Both the position numbers and the translations under genes were made by a program. The notes beneath the pieces are model-generated. The model was given only the letters and a program-made list of their open reading frames with translations. It was not told the origin of the DNA and ran no database searches. A stretch of DNA of 5,388 nt from an uncultured Pseudomonadota bacterium (GTDB taxonomy: Bacteria; Lernaellota; Lernaellaia; Lernaellales; Lernaellaceae): contig CALBTQ010000628.1 of assembly GCA_937967875.1 (NCBI GenBank), positions 1 through 5,388 on the forward strand, read 5' to 3'. Position 1 is the stretch's first letter. Each line of letters starts with the position of its first letter. This document shows positions 1-5,388 of this stretch, in pieces.

Positions 1-42
1 CCGAGATCTACACTCTTTCCCTACACGACGCTCTTCCGATCT
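1..42 (+). other. Illumina P5-side adapter (artefact)
   Basis: This stretch matches the 3' part of the TruSeq universal adapter, from the CCGAGATCTACAC segment through the read-1 primer site and ending in CTCTTCCGATCT. The i5 index that would interrupt it in a dual-index adapter is absent, so it resembles the single-index form. It is not genomic: the organism's sequence starts at about base 43. Read-through of a short insert, left untrimmed before assembly, would leave exactly this. On the minus strand it adds a false tail (IGRASCRERV) and a false stop codon at bases 8-10 to the neighbouring gene. Confidence 0.98.
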
Positions 43-934
43 CCCCATCTTCGGAGTCGTCCTTTTTACCTTCCTGATTTTCCATTTTTTCGGCTTTTTC
101 CAGTACTTTCTTTAGCATCAAACGCGCCGTTTCGCGTTCGATATCCGTGGTCGTGCGCCGGCCCTGGAAAAAATCGTCGAGATCGCGCTGCACGCGCCGC
201 AACTCGATGCGCGCCCCGTCGTCGACGATCCCGTGTTGTACGATCTTGAACAATTCCTCGGCCTCTTCTTCACGCGACAGTTCACGCAACGATTCCAGCA
301 CCAGTTCGGAACCGCTGTACGGAATGATCTCCTTCAACGCGTCGAACTGCGCCCCGCCGAACAGATACTCAACCCGGTGAAGATAGGCGGACGCGTCCAG
401 GCGAATGGCGGAGCGATAGTTTTTCTTTTCGAACTCAATCTTCGCCTCGCGGGAACTGATGCGCGCCAGCATCGACAAACGATCCAGGCGACTGACGGCG
501 TTGCCGTAGTCGTCGATGAAATTGCGCAGATCGGTGAACAGGCGCAGTTGTTTTTCGACCTTTTTTTGCGCCTGAAAGATCTCGCCGAGAAAGAACAACT
601 TTTCGGCCACCCAATCGAAATTGTTCTTCGGCAGCACCCGGATCATCCGGGCCACCTTGATCATGGGCTCCTGCGTTTGGCGAATCGTCGCCAGACGGTT
701 GGTCTTTTTCATCAGGAGGTAATTCTGATAGTCCCAACCGACGTTTTTCAGCGCCAGGTACATCGTATTTTCCGCTTCCTCGAATTTTTCATCCTCTTTG
801 AGTTTTTGCGCCTTCGCGAACGTCTTTTCCAAACGTTCCTCGCGCATGCGGAGGAACTTGATCAGCGGATAGACCAACGCTCCGGCGACCAACAACGGGA
901 TAATGATGACAAAGAGGATAAAAGTCAGACTCAT
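43..934 (-). CDS. Membrane-anchored TPR-like helical protein, C-terminus missing
   Basis: The gene encodes at least 297 residues; its 3' end is cut by the contig edge, and the apparent last ten residues and stop come from adapter. Residues 4-26 form one hydrophobic membrane segment. It is followed by a strongly basic stretch (K26, R29, R31, R34, K37), so the positive-inside rule places the body in the cytoplasm. The rest is charged and almost wholly helical. TPR-like helix pairs can be seen at about 34-67, 161-185 and 211-233, but they are too degenerate to count firmly. The acidic and lysine-rich ending near 285-297 looks like a natural disordered tail, so probably little is missing. The ATG at 934 is preceded by GGAAGG at 939-944 and a good promoter. 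The family is not recognised; a scaffold role for the helical body is inference. It is divergent from the exported TPR gene and may share regulation with it. Confidence 0.8.
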
Positions 935-938
935 TTTG

Positions 939-944
939 CCTTCC
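939..944 (-). promoter_or_regulatory. Ribosome binding site, leftward helical-protein gene
   Basis: Read on the minus strand this is GGAAGG, four bases before the ATG at 934. It supports that ATG as the start and the following hydrophobic segment as the true N-terminus. Confidence 0.6.
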
Positions 945-978
945 GCTTCAAGAAATGAAATACGGGATTTCTCCGATG

Positions 979-1006
979 ACTATAACAAACAAAAAAAAGG
1001 CTGCAA
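979..1006 (-). promoter_or_regulatory. Sigma70-type extended -10 promoter, leftward
   Basis: On the minus strand there is a TTGCAG -35 box (1001-1006), a 16-base spacer containing a T8 run, and a TATAGT -10 box (979-984). A TG lies one base upstream of the -10, giving the extended -10 form. Transcription would start near 972, leaving a leader of roughly 37 bases that carries the ribosome binding site. It was identified by eye from consensus matches, spacing and position. Confidence 0.6.
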
Positions 1007-1035
1007 ATAGAAAGTTTTTCATAAATTCCACGGAT

Positions 1036-1045
1036 TTTCGCGAAA
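1036..1045. promoter_or_regulatory. Palindrome, candidate operator
   Basis: TTTCGCGAAA is a perfect 10-base palindrome in an AT-rich stretch between the two divergent promoters, about 30 bases upstream of the leftward -35 and 70 bases upstream of the rightward -35. Its symmetry and position fit a binding site for a dimeric regulator acting on either promoter. No regulator gene is present here, and a single 10-base palindrome can arise by chance. Confidence 0.25.
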
Positions 1046-1072
1046 TAATTACCGAAAACGGCGACGCAACCG

Positions 1073-1104
1073 TGCGCCGACCGACGGATTGCCGGACCGG
1101 CGCA
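1073..1104. repeat. Two-tier GC-rich inverted repeat
   Basis: The outer arms TGCGCCG (1073-1079) and CGGCGCA (1098-1104) are perfectly complementary. Inside them CCG (1081-1083) can pair with CGG (1093-1095), leaving a 9-base loop and a small internal bulge. It ends 13 bases before the rightward -35 box, so it lies outside the predicted transcript of the rightward gene and is more likely a DNA site than an RNA leader. No long T-run follows on either strand, so a terminator is unlikely. Confidence 0.3.
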
Positions 1105-1117
1105 TAAATCCTCTCTT

Positions 1118-1145
1118 TTGACGCTGAAGATAATTGTGGTATATC
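1118..1145 (+). promoter_or_regulatory. Sigma70-type extended -10 promoter, rightward
   Basis: TTGACG (1118-1123) matches five of six bases of the -35 consensus. After a 16-base spacer comes TATATC (1140-1145) as the -10, with TG at 1137-1138 giving the extended form. Transcription would begin near 1152, about 20 bases before the ATG at 1172, a short leader holding the GGAGG site. The TTG at 1118 could be mistaken for a start codon of the TPR gene, but it lies in this -35 box. Confidence 0.6.
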
Positions 1146-1160
1146 AGGGGCACCGATCCC

Positions 1161-1165
1161 GGAGG
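1161..1165 (+). promoter_or_regulatory. Ribosome binding site that fixes the TPR gene start
   Basis: GGAGG is a near-perfect Shine-Dalgarno core, six bases before the ATG at 1172. It rules in that ATG over the in-frame TTG at 1118, and the resulting protein begins directly with a clean signal peptide. Confidence 0.8.
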
Positions 1166-1171
1166 ACCGTA

Positions 1172-2464
1172 ATGAAACGAATCGTCATCGCCGTTGTGCT
1201 GACCGCCTTGCTTTACGCCGCGCCGGCTTTCGCGCTGGATTTTTCCGGCTGGAAAGCCGACGCCTGGACGCTGATTCAACAATACCAGTACCATCAGGCA
1301 TTGGACCTGCTGGCCAAACACCAGGATGCGGCCGACGATCCGGAGTTCCTGTTTTTGCGCGGCACGGCGTCCATCGACATCGCGCTGTTCAAGCAGGCCG
1401 ACGCCGATCTGCATAAGGCCGTCGAATTGAACGGGCAGTTCGCCGAAGCCTATGCGCAATTGGCGCTGGTCGACGCGTGGCTCAACCGCGCCGAACCGGC
1501 CAGGCAACACGCCGATCGATCGCTGCAACTCAAGGAAACGGCCGAGGGATACTACGTGCGGGCGCGCATCCATTTCGCCGCCGGCGACACCGACGCGGCG
1601 CTCAAGGACATCGCCAAGGCAATCGAAATGGACAAGAAAGACGCGCGGTTTTACGTCGAGCGGGCCACGATCCATCGCCAGCTCAACCAGTTCGATCAGG
1701 CGATGACCGATTATGCCGAAGCGATCAAGCTGGATAACAAATACTACAAGGCCTATCTCGAGCGGTCGGCCGTGTACGTGCTCAAAGGCGATCCGGTCGG
1801 GGCGCGCGCGGACATCAATAAGTGCATCGCCCTGGCGCCGCGCTTCTTCGGCGGCTACCTGCGGCGTGGCTACATCATGCAGCAGCGGGGCGACGCCGAA
1901 CAGGCGTTGGCCGATTTCACCAAGGCGATCGAACTGGGGCCCGAGGCGATTGAAGCCTACTACGCCAAGGCCGAGCTGCTCTTGAAGATGGGTCGCCCGG
2001 CGCAAGCCGAACAGGTGACGCGCCAGGTGATCAAACTGCGGCCGGACGCGCCGGATTTGTACGTCCTGCTGCATTACACGCTCGGCTCGCAGGGCAAGCT
2101 GCCCGAAGCGGAACAGGCATTGAACAAGGCCATCGAAATGGCGCCCGACGACTGGCGCGGCTACAACATGCGCGGGCAGTTGTTCCTGGCGCAAAACAAG
2201 ATCGAGCAGGCGATACCCGATTTCGAAAAGGCCCATTCGCTGGCGCCCAAACGGGCCGAACCGCGCCTGAACATCGCCTCGGTGAAGATGGCGCAGAAAA
2301 AACCGGCCGAAGCGCTGAAGATCCTCAACGAACTGATCGCCGAACATCCGGACAACATCACCTTGCTGCAGATGCGTATGTCGCTGTACGAACAGACCGG
2401 CCGTAGCGCCGAAGCGCTGGCCGATCTGGAGCGTATTGAAAAACTAAAGAAGAAAGAACAATAA
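1172..2464 (+). CDS. Exported tetratricopeptide-repeat protein, about 12 TPRs
   Basis: The protein has 430 residues. Residues 1-21 form a signal peptide: basic MKR, a hydrophobic core, and a cleavage motif ending in AFA before LDFSG. The mature part is almost entirely tandem 34-residue TPR units, about twelve from residue 29 to the end, the first and last being degenerate. Repeats 4-10 are clearest, with the alternating small and aromatic residues of the motif and endings such as AIEMDKKD, AIKLDNKY and AIELGPEA. TPR arrays are protein-protein interaction scaffolds; no catalytic domain is attached, so an extracytoplasmic adaptor or assembly role is the best inference. The partner is unknown. 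The C-terminus is lysine- and glutamate-rich. The gene is first of three on this strand and has its own promoter at 1118-1145. The signal peptide argues against a cytoplasmic TPR protein; whether it is periplasmic or outer-membrane-associated cannot be told. Confidence 0.92.
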   Translation: MKRIVIAVVLTALLYAAPAFALDFSGWKADAWTLIQQYQYHQALDLLAKHQDAADDPEFLFLRGTASIDIALFKQADADLHKAVELNGQFAEAYAQLALVDAWLNRAEPARQHADRSLQLKETAEGYYVRARIHFAAGDTDAALKDIAKAIEMDKKDARFYVERATIHRQLNQFDQAMTDYAEAIKLDNKYYKAYLERSAVYVLKGDPVGARADINKCIALAPRFFGGYLRRGYIMQQRGDAEQALADFTKAIELGPEAIEAYYAKAELLLKMGRPAQAEQVTRQVIKLRPDAPDLYVLLHYTLGSQGKLPEAEQALNKAIEMAPDDWRGYNMRGQLFLAQNKIEQAIPDFEKAHSLAPKRAEPRLNIASVKMAQKKPAEALKILNELIAEHPDNITLLQMRMSLYEQTGRSAEALADLERIEKLKKKEQ

Positions 2465-2527
2465 TGGTTCACCAATCCTGCCGGATGGAGTAAACTTGGT
2501 AAGATCGGTCCGCGGCGGGGAGTCCTT

Positions 2528-3280
2528 ATGCACGACCTATGGCAAGGGTTGCTGATCGTCAACGACAAGGTCCCTCATTGGGGACGGATGATCATTGCGC
2601 TGACCCTGTTGATCTTCAGTTTGCTCAGTCTGTACAGCCGGCTGGACCTGCGCGTCGGCAGCCGTCTGTTTAAAAAAATTCCCGACCACGAAATCCGCAC
2701 CAATTGGAGCCACATTATCCGGTATACGATCGTGCCGCTCATCCTGACCGTCTTTTATTTCATTTTGTTGGCGGGCGGCGGAAACCTCCCGGCGGTCAAC
2801 GACGAGTTATCCAGCCGGCTCGACAGCATTCGCTTCGAACAAAACGATTCGACCGGCAACAAGTGGATCGAGCAGCGCGACCTCGACGGCGACGGACGCA
2901 TTTCCTTCTACGAAGATCAACTGTCGGCCACGCAGTTCGAAAACTATTCGAGCGTCGGCTATCCGTTCCCGCGCATTTTTCAAAGCGGCGAAGTGCCCAC
3001 GCTCATTCCGCGCTTCCGTCTCAACATCAGCAGAATCCGCCAGAGCCTGAGCCGCAAGGAAAATTCTTTCACCGAGCTGTTCGGCCATCCTAAGCTGATG
3101 GACGACTTCCTCGCCAAATACCTCGACAGCAAATGCGAGATGTGCATCAACGGCATCGTGTTCGCCGAGGACGATTACCTCGCCTTTACGCTGACCGACC
3201 GTAAAACCAAAAAGGTGGAAATGATCTGCCTGGAAAAAGTCAACCCGCTGGGCGTCAAATCCATCAACCGCTGGCGCTGA
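2528..3280 (+). CDS. Two-TM membrane protein with an EF-hand loop pair
   Basis: The protein has 250 residues and belongs to no family I recognise. Hydrophobic segments lie at about 21-36 and 64-81. The loop between them is strongly basic (R38, R41, R46, K49, K50, R57, R65), so it is probably cytoplasmic with both termini outside. Residues 118-129 form a textbook EF-hand calcium loop, D-x-D-G-D-G-x-I-S-x-x-E. Just before it, residues 107-118 look like a degenerate second loop (D107, T109, N111, I114, D118). A CEMC pair (C203, C206) lies in the C-terminal region. Calcium binding outside the membrane is a reasonable inference; a function is not. The ATG follows GGGGAG at 2517-2522 with a 5-base gap; the later in-frame ATG at residue 21 would remove only the hydrophilic N-terminus. 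It lies 63 bases after the TPR gene with no clear terminator between, so co-transcription is likely. Confidence 0.85.
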   Translation: MHDLWQGLLIVNDKVPHWGRMIIALTLLIFSLLSLYSRLDLRVGSRLFKKIPDHEIRTNWSHIIRYTIVPLILTVFYFILLAGGGNLPAVNDELSSRLDSIRFEQNDSTGNKWIEQRDLDGDGRISFYEDQLSATQFENYSSVGYPFPRIFQSGEVPTLIPRFRLNISRIRQSLSRKENSFTELFGHPKLMDDFLAKYLDSKCEMCINGIVFAEDDYLAFTLTDRKTKKVEMICLEKVNPLGVKSINRWR

Positions 3281-3346
3281 TCCGCCGTTTGCCGACCGTC
3301 GCAAAGCATATTAAAAAGAATGCACGATCTTTAATGGAGATGACCC

Positions 3347-4321
3347 ATGCGCCATCGATTCCTTTTCTCGTTCCTGTTTATCGCCTTGATGATCGCCGGT
3401 TGTACGCGTCCGCCGCTGGAACTGCACGCTCCCGGCAGCGACGTCGACGCCGCCCTGAAAAATTTCGCCTACCGACAAGGACCCGGCGAGGTGGCCGTCG
3501 AATTGCGTGAAACGCGCCAGGCTTACGACATCCTGCGCATCAGCTTCGCCGCTTACGATCAAAGCGATCCGCACAACACGCAGGTCGTCGCCTGGTACTA
3601 CCGGCAACACGGCGACGGCGCGCTGCCGGGCATCGTCCAGATTCCGATCCTCGGCGGCGACTATGGCCCGTCGATCGCCTTTGCCGAGTACTACGCCGGC
3701 AAAGGCTTTCACGTGCTGCGCTTCGAGCGAAAGGCTGAACTGTTCCTGCCGGCCAAGGGGCTGGAGCACACACGCAACGTAATGATCAACTCGGTGATCG
3801 ACATGCGGCGCGGTCTCGACTGGTGGACGACGCTCCCCGAACTGGACAAACAACGCATCGGCGTGAGCGGCATTTCGATGGGCGGTTTTTTCGGCAGCGT
3901 GCTCACCGCCGTCGACGATCGCGTGGCCGCGGCGGCGCTGATGCTCAACGGCGGCGACCTGGCGCAGTTGCTGACGATCACCGACGAAGGGTGGGTCGAG
4001 CAGGTGCGCGAGGAATTTCTCGCCACGCGGCAATGGACCCACCAGCAGCTATACGATGAAGCCTACCGTCTATGGCACGACATCGACCCGCTGGCCGTGG
4101 CGCCCCGGATCGATCCGCACAAGGTGCTGCTGATTTCGGCGCGCTTCGATTTGATCGTGCCCTACGATCTGTCCACCGTCTGGTGGGAAGCGGCGCACCG
4201 ACCGCAGCGCATCACCGTCCCGACCGGTCATTACGGCTCGGTGGTGTTCATCTCCTACATCCAACGCAAGTGCGCCGACCACTTCCGCCGCGTGTTCATG
4301 GCGCAGAAGCCGGCGGAATAA
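3347..4321 (+). CDS. Alpha/beta-hydrolase lipoprotein (putative esterase)
   Basis: The protein has 324 residues. Residues 1-19 are a lipoprotein signal: basic MRHR, hydrophobic core, and the lipobox IAGC with C19 as the lipidated cysteine. T20 follows rather than aspartate, consistent with outer-membrane sorting in enterobacteria. The rest has the alpha/beta-hydrolase layout: a possible oxyanion strand and turn at 99-107 (IPILGGDYG), the nucleophile elbow GISMG with S177, a likely acid D268 in the ARFDLIVP segment, and the likely catalytic H295 in GHYG. This resembles the acetyl-xylan-esterase, dienelactone-hydrolase and prolyl-oligopeptidase groups, so hydrolysis of an ester or similar bond is inferred; the substrate is unknown. 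GGAG at 3336-3339 lies seven bases before the ATG. The 65-base gap upstream holds an AT-rich patch (3309-3320) that could be a weak promoter, with no good -35. It converges with the SRPBCC pair across a hairpin. Confidence 0.9.
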   Translation: MRHRFLFSFLFIALMIAGCTRPPLELHAPGSDVDAALKNFAYRQGPGEVAVELRETRQAYDILRISFAAYDQSDPHNTQVVAWYYRQHGDGALPGIVQIPILGGDYGPSIAFAEYYAGKGFHVLRFERKAELFLPAKGLEHTRNVMINSVIDMRRGLDWWTTLPELDKQRIGVSGISMGGFFGSVLTAVDDRVAAAALMLNGGDLAQLLTITDEGWVEQVREEFLATRQWTHQQLYDEAYRLWHDIDPLAVAPRIDPHKVLLISARFDLIVPYDLSTVWWEAAHRPQRITVPTGHYGSVVFISYIQRKCADHFRRVFMAQKPAE

Positions 4322-4346
4322 AAAACCGCGCCGGTGAGGGCGCGGT
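4319..4346 (-). terminator. Rho-independent terminator for the leftward SRPBCC genes
   Basis: AACCGCGCC (4323-4331) and GGCGCGGTT (4338-4346) form a perfect 9-bp stem with a 6-base loop. Read leftward, the stem runs into TTTTTATT (the complement of 4317-4324), the usual intrinsic terminator shape, 25 bases after the SRPBCC stop codon. Read rightward, the stem is followed by CTTGGTTG, a poor T-run, but the same hairpin may also end the hydrolase transcript. It begins one base after the hydrolase stop codon, a compact convergent arrangement. Confidence 0.85.
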
Positions 4347-4370
4347 TCTTGGTTGAACGTTCGTTCGCGC

Positions 4371-4853
4371 TTACTTTTTGGACCAGGCCGTCACGCGCTC
4401 GATGTACTGCGGCCAGCCCTTTTCGAAGCCTTCCTTGAGTTTGCCGGCGATCATCTTGCCGACCATCGGGATCTTCACTTCGATCTCGACCATCATGGTC
4501 ACTTCCGTGCCCGCGCCCTTCGCCTTCAGGCCGGTGCCGCCGCTGATCTGCGCTTTGTTGGACACTTCGTTGTCGCTCGACCACACCCACTTGGACTGTT
4601 TCGCGCCCAGGTTCCAGTTATGCACGACGGTGTGCTTTTCGGTTTTGTCCTTGTCGATGCCGCCCAGACCGCGGGTGTATTCGGTCGTGACGATCTGATA
4701 CTTGTGCTCGCTCGCCGTCTTGTTCAGATCGGTCAGATCGAACGACAGGCACTTGCGCGATTTGTGGTCCTCTTCCAACAGCGCGGGGCTGGTCATCGCC
4801 GCCAATACTTTTTCCGGAGCCGCCTCGATGTAAAACGTTTTTTCCACTTTCAT
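4371..4853 (-). CDS. SRPBCC-fold protein, DUF2505-like
   Basis: The protein has 160 residues, the usual length of a single START-like SRPBCC domain. It opens with the first strand and PEKV turn of the fold (VEKTFYIEAAPEKVLAAM) and ends with the long C-terminal helix (about 133-157). The segment around 112-132, a glycine turn followed by VTMMVEIEVKIPMVG, resembles DUF2505 proteins, which share this fold. SRPBCC domains enclose a deep hydrophobic pocket for lipids, sterol-like or polyketide ligands; here the ligand and any catalysis are unknown. There is no signal peptide, so it is probably cytoplasmic. The ATG at 4853 is preceded by a purine-rich AGGAAAGGA; the frame stays open another 92 codons upstream, but that part overlaps the upstream gene in another frame and reads as an arginine-rich shadow. 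It lies 38 bases after the other SRPBCC gene and just before a terminator, so it is probably last in the operon. Confidence 0.85.
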   Translation of the reverse strand: MKVEKTFYIEAAPEKVLAAMTSPALLEEDHKSRKCLSFDLTDLNKTASEHKYQIVTTEYTRGLGGIDKDKTEKHTVVHNWNLGAKQSKWVWSSDNEVSNKAQISGGTGLKAKGAGTEVTMMVEIEVKIPMVGKMIAGKLKEGFEKGWPQYIERVTAWSKK

Positions 4854-4859
4854 TGTTGG

Positions 4860-4868
4860 TCCTTTCCT
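4860..4868 (-). promoter_or_regulatory. Ribosome binding site that fixes the SRPBCC start
   Basis: On the minus strand this reads AGGAAAGGA, with the AGGA nearest the gene six bases before the ATG at 4853. It chooses that ATG over an in-frame upstream start at 5129, which would overlap the preceding gene by more than 200 bases. Confidence 0.7.
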
Positions 4869-4891
4869 GACGGTTGTCGCTTGGTTATCGA

Positions 4892-5341
4892 TTAACTCTT
4901 GATATAGGCGCCGTTGGTCTCGACGCGCATTTTCATCGCCCGCAGCGCGCCGGGCATGTCGCGCCCGGCCAGCCATTCCTGCACTGTTTTGGGCACTTTG
5001 AAGCCCGAGTCGACCTTGACCGTATAAATCAGAATGCTCTTGTCGGCGCCGTGGGCTTTGACCATCCAGGCGCCTTGCGTATCCACGATGTCGTTCGCGC
5101 GACTGCGATCCATCACCCAGGTCACGCAACCGGCCAGCGGGCTGTGCGTGCGCATGGTGCTAAACGTGATGTCCTTGAACATGATCTTGAGCGAGAACTC
5201 CACGCCGACCTGATCGCCGTCCTGCTTATAAACGGTGGCTTTGGTGATCTTGGGCATGAACTGCGGCCAGGCGGCGTAATCGATAATGTGCCGCCAGGCT
5301 TCGTTGCGCGGTTTGTTGACCAGAATCATCGCCACGCCCTG
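4892..5341 (-). CDS. SRPBCC (polyketide cyclase/Coq10-like) protein, N-terminus missing
   Basis: At least 149 genomic residues are encoded; the true start lies beyond the contig edge. The apparent N-terminus MCSSDL is adapter, with a false GTG start at 5357-5359. The remaining sequence follows the SRPBCC pattern closely: NKPRNEAWRHIIDYAAWPQFMP at the first helix, a glycine-aspartate turn (KQDGDQVGV), a GAWMVKAHGADKSILIYTV strand pair, then a final helix WLAGRDMPGALRAMKMRVE. This layout resembles the Coq10/polyketide-cyclase branch, some members of which are exported, so the missing part could hold a signal peptide; that is inference. An internal ATG at 5327-5329 could serve as a start but would shorten the first strand. 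It precedes a second SRPBCC gene by 38 bases on the same strand. Low resemblance between the two suggests an old pair of different subfamilies rather than a recent duplication. Ligand unknown. Confidence 0.82.
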   Translation of the reverse strand, partial: QGVAMILVNKPRNEAWRHIIDYAAWPQFMPKITKATVYKQDGDQVGVEFSLKIMFKDITFSTMRTHSPLAGCVTWVMDRSRANDIVDTQGAWMVKAHGADKSILIYTVKVDSGFKVPKTVQEWLAGRDMPGALRAMKMRVETNGAYIKS

Positions 5342-5342
5342 C

Positions 5343-5388
5343 AGATCGGAAGAGCACACGTCTGAACTCCAGTCACCGAATACGATCT
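5343..5388 (+). other. Illumina P7-side adapter with index (artefact)
   Basis: Bases 5343-5376 match the TruSeq indexed adapter, from AGATCGGAAGAGC through the CCAGTCAC end of the read-2 primer site. They are followed by eight bases, CGAATACG (5377-5384), in the i7 index position, and then ATCT, which is how the constant adapter resumes after the index. The genomic sequence ends at about 5342. This is untrimmed library sequence, not biology. Confidence 0.98.

Noticed and set aside
233..958. A 241-codon plus-strand open frame opposite the left-end gene
   Set aside because: It is antisense to the TM-helical protein gene, which has a promoter, ribosome site and plausible N-terminal membrane segment. 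The antisense product has no recognisable features.
1118..1171. TTG start for the TPR gene, adding 18 residues
   Set aside because: The TTG forms part of the -35 box, and the extension would bury the signal peptide. The ATG at 1172 has a GGAGG site at proper spacing.
1049..2347. A 432-codon minus-strand open frame opposite the TPR gene
   Set aside because: It mirrors the TPR coding frame; its residues are low-complexity R, G, F and H repeats following the TPR periodicity. It has no recognisable domain, and the plus strand has promoter, ribosome site and signal peptide.
2464..2493. Nine-codon frame (MVHQSCRME) overlapping the TPR stop as TAATG
   Set aside because: It is very short, has no ribosome site of its own beyond the end of the TPR gene, and the overlap could easily occur by chance. 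Translational coupling is possible but unsupported.
2471..2500. Possible hairpin (ACCAA/TTGGT with ATCC/GGAT inside) between the TPR and two-TM genes
   Set aside because: The arms are only 4-5 bases long with bulges, and no T-run follows, so it does not support a terminator.
4854..5129. A 92-codon N-terminal extension of the DUF2505-like gene
   Set aside because: It overlaps the upstream SRPBCC gene in another frame, reads as an arginine-rich stretch, and the purine-rich site at 4860-4868 marks the ATG at 4853.
43..5342. Mobile element, CRISPR array, tRNA/rRNA, toxin-antitoxin or defence system
   Set aside because: No transposase, terminal repeats, direct repeat array, cloverleaf or recognisable defence domain was seen on either strand. 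The content is ordinary chromosomal genes of partly unknown function.
4353..5365. Plus-strand open frames opposite the two SRPBCC genes
   Set aside because: They are antisense shadows of two genes with clear domain patterns; the right-hand one also ends in adapter-coded residues (QIGRAHV).

Overview
This 5,388-base window looks like one complete metagenomic contig from an uncultured bacterium, with library adapter sequence left on both ends. Bases 1-42 match the Illumina TruSeq universal (P5-side) adapter. Bases 5343-5388 match the P7-side adapter, followed by an 8-base index-like stretch. The biological sequence is therefore about 43-5342, and both outermost genes are cut by the contig ends. 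GC-rich coding DNA with AT-rich promoter gaps, a lipoprotein with a classic lipobox and an exported TPR protein suggest a didermic, moderately high-GC bacterium. A deltaproteobacterial or myxococcal type of lineage would fit, but this cannot be placed from sequence alone.

Layout. (1) 43-934, minus: a membrane-anchored helical (TPR-like) protein, missing its extreme C-terminus. (2) 935-1171: a divergent promoter region with an extended -10 promoter on each strand, a 10-bp palindrome and a two-tier GC-rich inverted repeat between them. (3) 1172-4321, plus: three genes with gaps of 63 and 65 nt. They encode an exported protein with about 12 TPR motifs, a two-TM protein with an EF-hand loop pair, and an alpha/beta-hydrolase lipoprotein. 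(4) 4323-4346: a strong hairpin between convergent genes, with its T-run on the minus strand. (5) 4371-5341, minus: two consecutive SRPBCC-fold (START-like) genes, the upstream one missing its N-terminus. They read toward the shared terminator.

The plus-strand genes all encode envelope proteins: exported, membrane or lipid-anchored. This suggests a common setting in the cell envelope, but no pathway can be named. The SRPBCC pair probably binds hydrophobic small molecules or lipids, with unknown ligands. I found no mobile element, CRISPR array, tRNA, rRNA or defence system, and no convincing new system. The most important observation is practical: adapter-encoded peptides are fused to both terminal proteins.
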